From the NCBI GenBank assembly GCA_964017125.1, contig OZ024903.1:79116028-79180027 (forward strand): a stretch of 64,000 bases of DNA, in the 5' to 3' direction. The DNA is from Flabesymbios commensalis (taxonomy: Eukaryota; Annelida; Polychaeta; Terebellida; Flabelligeridae). The notes beneath the pieces are model-generated. The model saw only the letters and a program-made list of their open reading frames with translations, was not told the origin of the DNA and searched no databases. Positions 55,968 to 64,000 of this stretch are shown here, in pieces (positions within the stretch are counted from its first letter, which is position 1; each line of letters opens with the position of its first letter). A program made the translations under genes and the position numbers.

Positions 55968-56204
55968 CCCTTTAACCGCCGGTGCCCACATTTGTTTTTT
56001 TCACCTAATAATTACCACATTCAGCACCGCCTTTTATACATCGTAAAGCCATAATGTGACATCAATCAGCACGATTTCAACAGAGTTGACCTCCATTTTG
56101 TCAAATCTGAATAATTTTCACGCACTTGAAGTTGTGGATCGCGTCAGCGAGACACAACTTCAAGTAGGTGAAAATTTCAATTGAATATTGTGGCGGTTAA
56201 AGGG
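55968..56204. mobile_element. piggyBac-type MITE, copy 2
   Basis: The 237-bp element has 13-bp perfect ends CCCTTTAACCGCC/GGCGGTTAAAGGG and a perfect TTAA duplication (55964-55967, 56205-56208). The interior GCGAGACACAACTTCAAGTA matches the interior of the MITE at 790-1020. It is inserted in the DIRS-like fossil. Confidence 0.85.
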
Positions 56205-56290
56205 TTAAAACGTCTCATTAGTATCCCTAGAATGACATATCAAAACTTTACTCCGATAGAGGGATGGGAAATATATTTTTCTGATGTACA

Positions 56291-56931
56291 AAGAAAGGTG
56301 TTGTTTTTCGTATTTTCTGGTGTCATTTTACATTACGCAAATCAACTTGTGGTCATTAAAGACACAATTTTTGTAACTAAGCCCATTTTTGGCCTCTTCA
56401 TTATAATCACACCATACCAGATAGCCTACATTTAAGAGATATAAATGAGAAAAAATGAGAAAAATGTTTTCAATTTTACTAAACCTTTGGTGTAATACCG
56501 TACTAACTTATTTAAAAGAGATTTTCTCCAATATAAAAACTCAAAGGTACGCCTACGTGTATACCTTTTCAATTTTAAGGCACCATGTAGTCCCCAGACC
56601 TACTCTGCACTATGTCATATTTCATACTATTTTAGATTACTTTTTAAATATTAGAGTGCTCAGCTCCCATTTTTAAAACACTGGGAACGATTTCTCCAAA
56701 GGCAAAAGTAGGGGGCGGGGCTAATTCGTGACGTCAAAAGGTGGAGACATGCTTGGCTGGTTATAATACGTGTACATGTACATGTAGCTGATGATGTATT
56801 GAATGATTTTATAAAACTGACCAAAGTCAACACGGAACGCCGGTCCAACGCTGCCTGAATGCAGGTGCAGCACTAGAATTGATGGCCATCACCGCGTCCG
56901 CTCCTGGCCAGCGTCTTGCATTCACTCGGGC
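56291..56931. other. Intergenic, unrecognised
   Basis: AT-rich, with no supported gene or bounded element. Confidence 0.35.
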
Positions 56932-57030
56932 GGGGGCCCTAGGGTAGTGGTTAGCACCGCTGCCTTTCACGCCAGAGTTCGGGGCTCGGTTCCCGGTCTC
57001 AGCAGTTTGAAAGAAACAAAAATGTTTCTT
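56932..57030 (+). mobile_element. tRNA-Glu-like SINE, family 2, copy 2
   Basis: TAGGGTAGTGGTTAGCACCG, CTTTCACGCCAGAGTTC and GGGCTCGGTTCCCGGTCTCA followed by GTTTGAAAGAAACAAAAATG. Same body as 41476-41580, with one inserted base in the box A region. Confidence 0.65.
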
Positions 57031-57054
57031 CCCATCCACGTGTGAAAGTTAGTA

Positions 57055-57240
57055 TTGTGGGGAGCCTCCGTGACCGAGAGGTAGCGTGCTCGGCCTCAGG
57101 CCGCCAGGGCTCAAATTTCGAATCCTGTGTCTGGAGGACTGTGTCATCTCAATCATCTCACCATCCTCAGGAGGTTGTCCCGGCCCAGTTTAGCCTATAT
57201 GTGCACAAAGGTGGCCTAAAGCCCGATTCATTTCATTTTT
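57055..57240 (+). mobile_element. tRNA-derived SINE, family 1, copy 3
   Basis: GTGGGGAGCCTCCGTGACCG, AGAGGTAGCGTGCTCGGCCT, TCAAATTTCGAATCCTGTGT, then GTGCACAAAGGTGGCCTAAA. Full length, 25 bp after the family 2 SINE. It contains a small internal duplication (CATCTCAAT / CATCTCACC). Confidence 0.65.
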
Positions 57241-58394
57241 CTTGCATTCACTCACCCCTTGTTCACCATGTCGATTCGGGGACATTGAAATGATAAGAAA
57301 TCTAGTTCAGCTGATGTACAAATACAAGAAACATGAAACATATACCCGATGCAGTTTCAATGTTAATTCAGATTCAATAATGGGCGGTTTTTGTGTGTGA
57401 AGTCATGAGGTGGGAGATCCGCCCAACGCAAGAAATGTGCACATTTTCAGTTTTTATTTTTGAGAATAACAGATAATTAGTGGACTAAAATAATCTGCCA
57501 AGTTATGACATAGTTCATTGTGATATATACTTTAATTATATTGATGAACTGAAATCACTTTACAGGGCCTTTAATATGACAAAATAATAACAATGATAAT
57601 TCCAAAATCAGATCGCGTGGTGGCTTTCAATTAGGTATTTCCGCACACTAAATAAGGTATTACTATTTAAGAAAAACAATCAAGGTTGTTCGAGATATAG
57701 GTCACGTAAAATCCAAGATGGGCGCCCATAGCGATCAAAGTAAATGTCCGGATACTATAGTCCCCCAAATAGTCAGGTTACCCGTCGGATTTTGAGGCCC
57801 GAACTAATTTTATTATTGATTTAGATAATCTAGATACCTGGCAACACGAACCCACCATGGCACATGGTGTTTGATAATTCGAAGGGGGTTATAAGAGTTT
57901 TTTTAAAGGGTTCTAGTTTTTTTTTAGCTAAATATTTATTATTTAACCATGATTACATTTTTTTCTGAATGTTTTTATGTATTTTCACAGGTTTATGTGT
58001 CGACATACTTAATTTTACTGTAGGTTAATAATCGGTTACACATTACCGTGGTAAATGATCATAATTTATCCGATTTTTCAGTCAATTCTTATCCAATTTT
58101 TAAAAAACTTTTGATTGCAAGGCCTAGTTAAGTATTGAGATATATTTAGACAATTTCACATATCATCTCTTTTGCTTAGAAATGTATGCTAACTTACGGT
58201 ATATGATCAAATTAGGAAAATAATATTCTACCACATATGCTAATTTTAGCATACATATTATTCTCAAATTTAAAACAAAGTAGAGACATAAAAACCATTT
58301 TGATGTATTATTTTTAACTGTTCCGACAAACACCATGCTTGGTATGCCTGACAGTGTTGGAGAGACCAGAGAGGTTGTCAGTGCGAGAGGGGAC
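57241..58394. other. Intergenic, unrecognised
   Basis: AT-rich, with one CCAAGATGGGCGCCC word at 57712. No gene is supported. Confidence 0.35.
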
Positions 58395-59625
58395 TGAGTA
58401 GCTGTTAAAAACAGCGCCAACAACATTGGAGGGGCAAGAGAGCTGTTAACAAGAGGAGCAACAGTATTGGAGGGGCCAGGGAAGGTGTTAGAAACAGAAG
58501 AAACAGTGCGGTTGGGGCAAGGGAGGCTGTTAAAAACAGGAGCAACAGTACTGGGGACAGGGAGACTGTTAACAACATCAAAAACAAGGCTGGAGGGGCC
58601 AGAGAGGCTGGTAACAACAGGAGCAACGGTATTGGAGGGGTCATAGAGGCTGTTAACAACAGTGGCAACAGCATTTGATGGGTCAGAGAGCTGTTAACAA
58701 CAGGAGCAACAGCATTAGCGGAGGCTATGAAGGCTGCTAACAGCAGGAGCAACGGTTCTGGAGGGGTCAGGGAGACTGTTAACAACAGGATAAAAGGTGC
58801 TGGAGGGGCCATAGAGGTTTTTAACAACAGGATCAACAGTATTGGAGGAGCCAGGGAGGCTGCTAACAATGGGAGCAACAGGGCTGGGGAGGGGGAGGGG
58901 GGGGGGAGAGGCTGGTAACAACAAGAGCAACATCATTGGAGGAGCCAGAGAAGCTGTTAACAACACGAGCTACAGGGCTGCGGGGCAGAAAGGCTGATAA
59001 CAACAGGAGCAATAGTATTGGAGGGGCCAGAGAAGCTGTGTTAACAACAAGAGCAACAAAATTGGATGAGCCAGCGAGGCTGTTAACAACAGCATAAACA
59101 ATTGTGGAGGACAAGAGAAACAGTGAACAACAACAGTGTTGGAGGGGGGCCAGAGAGGCAGTTACCAGTAGGAAAAACAATGCTGGAGGGGCCAGATAAG
59201 CTGTTAACAACAGGGGCAACAGTGCTGGAGGGGCCATATAGGCTGTTAACAACATGACCAATAGTGCTGGAGGGATCAGAGAGGTTGCTTACAACATGAG
59301 AATCAGTGCTGGAGGGGCGAGGGACTTTGACAACAGGAACAACAGTATTTCAGGGCAAAATGAGGCTGTTACCAACAGGAACAACAGGACTGGGGGTAGA
59401 GAGGCTGTTAACAACAGGAGCAACAGTATTGGAGGTGTCAGGGAGGCTGCTAACAACAGGAGCAACAGGGCTGGAGGTGCCAGAGAAGCTGTTAATAACA
59501 GGAGCAACATAATTGGATGGACCAGGGAGGCTGTTAACAACAAGAGAAGCAGTATTGGAGGACAAGAAAAACAGTCCTGGAGGGGCTAGTAGGGCTCGTA
59601 ACAGAAGGAGAAGCAGTGCTGGAGG
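58395..59625. repeat. 42-bp minisatellite, about 29 units, open on both strands
   Basis: The unit is GAGGCTGTTAACAACAGGAG followed by CAACAGTATTGGAGGGGCCA plus GG. Because 42 is a multiple of 3, long frames appear on both strands: + reads NNRSNxxGGAREA repeats and - reads LLLLTASLAPPxLL repeats. Neither has a start context, splice sites or a recognisable domain, so I treat them as by-products. Each unit carries GTTAAC. Confidence 0.85.
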
Positions 59626-59712
59626 GGCGTACCTCAGAAAAATATATTTCCTATTCCTCTATCGGAGTAAAGTTTTGATATGTTATTCTAGGGATACTAA
59701 TGAGACGTTTTG
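59626..59712. repeat. Inverted copy of the segment at 56209-56290
   Basis: CTCAGAAAAATATATTTCCT through CTCTATCGGAGTAAAGTTTT to GGGATACTAATGAGACGTTT is the reverse complement of 56209-56290, with only a few differences. The pair encloses about 3.3 kb including the minisatellite and two SINEs. Confidence 0.8.
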
Positions 59713-59724
59713 CAGTGAAAAACC

Positions 59725-60222
59725 TCATGTTGCAATTATTTTGAGGTTATCAGAAAAATGGCCACAAAATGACTGGACTACTTCCGTTGAAGTCGATGAT
59801 AATAATATAGAGGGGTTTACGGTATCCAGTGTAATGTTGGCAGCTACTTGGTCTGTTATTGCATTTGACTGTCTCGTTGATTCTGAAGATGTTACACTGG
59901 TTGAAGACTGGTCTGATTGAACTGAATAAGCTCCAGTTAATGGGAACATACCTTGATGTTTTAGCAATTTAATTACTTCAGTTGCTACATCAGTGACGTC
60001 TCGGCTTGATAGTGTTCGTGTATTTGTGCTATCGATTGTTGTATTACTAGTGACAATATTTGGTGCAGCCCCACACTGAACACCCCCATCATCACCACTC
60101 ATCTCATCCCCGACCAGACGTTTCGGTTTTTTAGAATATCGCCAGCTTTGTAGTTTTACGGCGACTTTTTTTCCTCTGCGATGGCATGCCTGTTGACCAA
60201 AATAATACCCGACAGAAGACAT
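59725..60222 (-). other. 165-codon open frame, Ser/Thr-rich, possibly gag-like fossil
   Basis: On the minus strand the frame opens with a basic stretch (HRRGKKVAVKLQSWRYSKKP), continues acidic/Gly-rich, then Ser/Thr-rich. I recognise no domain. The start lies at the edge of the pogo-type insertion at 60224, so it may be truncated. The gag-related DNA at 59626-59712 lies next to it, so it may be a displaced part of the same DIRS-like fossil. A host exon is not excluded. Confidence 0.35.
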
Positions 60223-60223
60223 A

Positions 60224-62152
60224 CAGTGGAGACCCGGTATCGGACCGCCTCACAAAGCGGACCATCCCGGAATACGGACCACCTTTTTTCAGTCCCAAAT
60301 ATTTCCCCATTCACATAATGTATTATCAGATTCAGAAAGCGGACCGACCCGCGATTCGGGACACGGACCACCCTTTCTCAGTCCCAAATCATAAAAGGAC
60401 TCGAAAAAACAGCGAAAAATAATAATTCACACTTTTACAGTTCTATATATGCATCAATTAAGGGACCAGCTGCGGCTGGATTCACTAATGGGACCAGCTG
60501 TAGCTGTATCCACTAAGGGACTAGCACTGGCATAATTTACTAAGTTCACTAGCCCTGGTTGAATCTAATAAAGGGATCAGATCTGGTTCAATCCAGCAAG
60601 GGACCAGCGTTGGCTGGATCTACTAAGAGGACCGGAGCTGGCTGGATCCACAAAAGTGGCCAGCGCTGGCTGGATCCACTGAGCTCAGAAAGGATTAGCG
60701 CTGGAGAAATAAATCATACAATGTTAATGCAACATTTAAACATTGTCATCAGTGCAAATTGCAATCAGTCGCCTTATCATGTCATGTCTCTTCCTTGAGT
60801 CGCGCCTCTTCGGTTGGTTGATTATCAACGGTGTAGTGTTTTAGCTCCTACGACCGTCTTTCTTTGTTAATACAGCTCAAAATAATTTACAGAGCGCGAG
60901 CCTCCGATGACAGCTTAGTGTGAAAGTGTTTGTTGCTAAGATAAAACAACACAATTTATGTTGACTCCTAATATTTAATTATTTGTTAAATTATAGGAAG
61001 TTATATTTGCACTGTAAGTGTTGTAGCAATAATTGAGCTACTGGTCTATAGGAACCACAAGGTTAAACAAAAGCGCTTTCGATTTTCGACCAGCTGACAA
61101 AAACATTCGGCGTGCAACAATCATTTAATTACGCAGGATATGTAAGGGCTATGTGTGTCTAATACAGATAGGCATAGCGTATGAATAGATACTGAAATAG
61201 GAAACAAGTAATACAAGCGATACAAACAAACAGATTATCATATTTAAAACATGATAATAATTCGAGATGATTATAATTCGCTAGGCTGCTTTTTATCAAC
61301 TTGACTAGCGTACAGAAGGATTATCACCTGTATAGCGTGATTACACCTTTGCGATCCCAAAAGTCTTACAAATTGCTATGTAAATTCATATAGTGAAGCA
61401 AGACATAACAATTCCGTCATGATTTTCCGCATTAGTTACGCATATTAAATATAATAATTATCTGATGTATTTTTACGCGAGAATGTATAAATTATATCCA
61501 GTTAATGGACTGTAAGTTACATAGGGTTATTCACGGCTGATCGATTTCCCGTTCACAGCTGCATGGCCTGATAACCCTAAACAAACGATACTATCACACT
61601 AGGAACGTAATGAAATAAATAATTTTTTACTCCAAGCTGATCATAATGACTTCAAAACAAATTTAAAACAATTTGAAGCCAGCAAATTTCGAAATATGAT
61701 AAATGAATAAAGGTCACTTCGAAATCGATTAAAACAAATTGAAGCCAGCGAATTTAGCTGTGTTTTATATTAAAGCAATATCAAACAATATTGACAGCCA
61801 TAATAAGGCCCTTTGAGTGCCATAGGGTTATTCACGGCTGATCGACTTTCAGTTTACAGACTTTTTACAGAAATAAATATAATTATGTATAATATTTTTT
61901 ACATATTTTTATATGCATTTAATACAACTTTTTTTTAATTGGGTGCTGTTTTTTGTATTATATCATGACGTCATACTCAATACATTAGTTTAATAATCGA
62001 CCTTGATATCAACACGTAACAAGGCATATCTATAAACAGACTGACTAGTATTTCTCCATTCATAATTGGCTGGTTTCACAAATCGGACCGATTCAAAAAT
62101 GGGACCACTTTCAGTCAGTCCCATAGGTGGTCCGATTTCCGGGTTTCCACTG
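60224..62152. mobile_element. pogo/Tigger-type non-autonomous element, ~1.9 kb
   Basis: TA is duplicated at 60222-60223 and 62153-62154. The ends are CAGTGGAGACCCGGTATCGG and, on the other strand, CAGTGGAAACCCGGAAATCG, followed on both sides by GGACC words separated by CAGTCCCA. No transposase was found in the interior. It contains a ~40-bp minisatellite (60465-60690) and otherwise AT-rich sequence, including a pair of ATAGGGTTATTCACGGCTGA copies (61521 and 61823). Confidence 0.75.
60465..60690. repeat. ~28-40-bp minisatellite (GGGACCAGCGCTGGCTGGAT)
   Basis: About seven units lie inside the pogo-type element. The GGACCAG part resembles the subterminal GGACC words of that element. Confidence 0.7.
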
Positions 62153-62154
62153 TA

Positions 62155-63390
62155 CTAAACATTTTTAATCTGACTTTCAATTGTAAATTGAGGTGATGAG
62201 TATGTAAAGACGAATATTTTAATATGACTGAATTTGTGTTTTTACAATATAACAATCATTATAATAAGTCAATATGATATCTATGCAATAGTTGACAAAA
62301 TTCACGTGTTGTGGAAGGTTGTCAACAAGATAGTTAGGATCGCGTAAAACAATTTTGGCAATCAGAACAAGAACAGTTTAAAACCAGACTAGCCAAACTG
62401 CATGCGCAATTTGGAGTGACAAATTTACACCAGGTGGCCGTGTCACTTGAAAAGGAATAGTTAGCCACCCATTAATAACAAGGATGCTTCCTCTACAATT
62501 ACCAACCGACAAGGCAGATGTATAGATCCTTACAGTCAATTGGCTAGATAAATGGAAAGTAATTAAACTGACCAACGTAACGATACACACCAAAGTCACG
62601 GAATCAAGAATGCCCAACAATGACAATTTTCTGAGACATATTTTATCTTTTTTGTTCCGAAGCTGAAAAAGGACTAGACTATGTCTATTGACTAGAGTCT
62701 AGACCCTCCTGTCGTTTCATTTTTTTTAATCTGGTCAAGTTATTAAATAATTGACAGCTGAAGATATTCAAGAAGGCTAAGTAGACTAATATAAATAGCA
62801 TAAAAAATATCTAATTTTTTTTCAATCACCAGTGTCCCCACTGCATTTGCAATGACAGACACTTAGAATGGACCTATAACTATTGGTTCAACTTCAACCC
62901 TCTAACATGATATTTTCTGCAATAAATGAATTATACTTACATCTAGACCAATCCAATAACGTCCCACAATCTATTTTGTTGTATAAATTCAGTGAAATTC
63001 AAGAAACCTCACCTAAATTGAGAGAAATTAAAATGACTTCGTCAATCGGGTTTCGGCAAGCCGTCAAAATGGCTGCCACTTATAAAAGTAACAGTAAAAC
63101 CTCGTGGACTGCCGATTTTGTTCATAGTCTGAGCTGGAAGCGTCCAATCCCCGATCATCGCCTAAACTGTGCCACTCCAGGAGATATAGTGAAAATGTCT
63201 AAAATAGTTGTCCATAGAATTTTATAATATCATTAATATTTTTTATTAAAATATAAATATTTTCAATCTGTGAGCGAATCCAACATCCAATCATTCATAC
63301 AGATATCAATCTAAATATAACACTGTCTAAAACTTCTTAAAATAACTAAAATAAAATGATTACACAGACTTTTACACTTTAGTTTTTTAC
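62155..63390. other. Intergenic, unassigned
   Basis: A 114-codon plus-strand frame (62883-63227) has no ATG at its start, no recognisable domain and contains a TCAAAATGGCTGCC word of the dispersed repeats. I do not call a gene. Confidence 0.35.
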
Positions 63391-63394
63391 ATTA

Positions 63395-63590
63395 TTGGTT
63401 GGTTTTATTACATTCTCGAAAAGTTTGTCCATTACAATATCAGTTAAACGTTTATTACATTATCGGAAAGGTTGTTTATTACAGTATCGGTTAAATTTAT
63501 TACACTATCGGGAAGTATTACATTATCTGTTAAGTTTATTACATTATCTGTCAGTATTATTTTATCGAGAGTTTATCACATTATTGGTTG
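63395..63590. repeat. Short tandem repeat (TTTATTACATTATCGGTTAA)
   Basis: About eight diverged units of 20-30 bp based on TTATTACATTATCGG. Frames rich in ITLSV are a by-product. Confidence 0.7.
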
Positions 63591-64000
63591 TAACAAAACT
63601 TACAAAAAATTATTAAAGATAATGTCTAAAACAAAAAGTTCTACGATTTTTTTAAAAGTGGGTAGGAGTGGTCGAGGTACCATTCAAAATAATAAAAAAT
63701 GTAAATGTAAAAATAAAATACATACAGTTTCCGTGAAACAGGAGCTCAATTTATTAGACATTGAATAGACTGCGTAATAATTATAGGTCCCATCCCAAGC
63801 TATAAAATTCTTGGTTGGGTTGGATTTCGATTGAATTATAACAGCCTCTTTTTCTTTTCTGAGCTAATAGTTTGGTGTACAGGAAAAAATCAATTTGAAA
63901 AACTATCAATTTATATCTTGAATTATAAACATTTTTTTGTTTTGACTTTCAAAACGTCATATTATCGCTCATTTTTCTCGTAATAGTGTATTGTAGGCTA
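63591..64000. other. AT-rich end of window, nothing recognised
   Basis: No exon, RNA gene or bounded element was seen. Confidence 0.35.

Larger units (their letters stand above)
51540..56290 (-). mobile_element. DIRS/Ngaro-like retroelement fossil, broken, with three nested insertions
   Basis: On the minus strand the visible parts are a gag-like stretch (about 55640-55970 and 56205-56290), a reverse transcriptase/RNase H part (about 54300-55540) with a LDDF-type catalytic box, and a tyrosine recombinase part (about 51800-52420) with the helical AFYGFLRVGELT signature. RT plus tyrosine recombinase without a DDE integrase defines the DIRS/Ngaro group. The copy is broken in several places and is interrupted by a palindromic MITE, a retroposon and a piggyBac-type MITE. 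No intact terminal repeats were found. It is of intermediate age: older than the retroposon insertion, which has a perfect target duplication. Confidence 0.75.

Noticed and set aside
58405-59589. Leu-rich and Asn/Gly-rich repeat proteins on both strands
   Set aside because: Open frames on both strands are expected from a 42-bp unit without stops. There are no start context, signal or splice features.
62883-63227. 114-codon plus-strand frame near the window end
   Set aside because: No initiating ATG at the start of the frame, no domain, and it includes an ATGGC repeat word.

Overview
This is a low-GC, intron-rich and repeat-dense piece of an animal nuclear genome. By eye GC is roughly one third. 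Introns run 0.1-5 kb, splice sites are ordinary GT-AG, and there are no bacterial-type operons. The mix of MITEs, tRNA-derived SINEs, a DIRS/Ngaro-type fossil and pogo/piggyBac/hAT-like elements suggests a marine invertebrate (hemichordate, echinoderm, cephalochordate or lophotrochozoan). I cannot choose among these from sequence alone. Two host genes are supported, both on the + strand.

Gene 1 (exons 4051-31649) is the 3' half of an SLF1/ANKRD32 orthologue, the adaptor that links RAD18 at damaged chromatin to SLF2 and SMC5/6. Eleven exons join in a consistent reading phase. They encode part of the helical NSE5-like region, a linker, four ankyrin-like repeats and the C-terminal helical tail. 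The 5' part with the BRCT domains lies upstream of the window. One 83-nt exon is present twice in a 163-bp tandem duplication. Each copy starts with CAG|GTGAGT, the signature of a recursive splice site. A phase-compatible alternative terminal exon lies at 25634-25809. The introns hold MITEs, ATGGCC-bearing repeat arrays, a ~143-bp satellite, a deleted pogo/Tigger element and a ~1.2-kb retroposon with intact target-site duplications.

From 32 to 44.8 kb there is no recognised gene. The main objects are two long inverted-repeat (foldback) elements standing 28 bp apart. The first (34771-40756) has ~1-kb arms that continue into a 2.3-kb array built on the palindrome AACTCAATATATTGAGTT. The second is at 40785-42775 and carries a hairpin MITE, a SINE and another inverted-repeat insert. 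A LINE reverse transcriptase scrap follows at 43075-43440.

Gene 2 (45261-49695) is a Golgi-type carbohydrate sulfotransferase of three exons, with a transmembrane anchor and both PAPS-binding motifs. Its second intron is filled by a ~43-bp minisatellite derived from the exon 2/intron 2 boundary, so dozens of copies of the splice donor lie in tandem. Its last exon carries one reading-frame break.

From 49.7 to 64 kb the window is repeats. A broken DIRS/Ngaro-like fossil on the minus strand (about 51.5-56.3 kb) is interrupted by a palindromic MITE, the second retroposon copy and a piggyBac-type MITE. It is followed by two tRNA-type SINEs, a 42-bp minisatellite open on both strands (58.4-59.6 kb) and a pogo/Tigger-type non-autonomous element (60224-62152).
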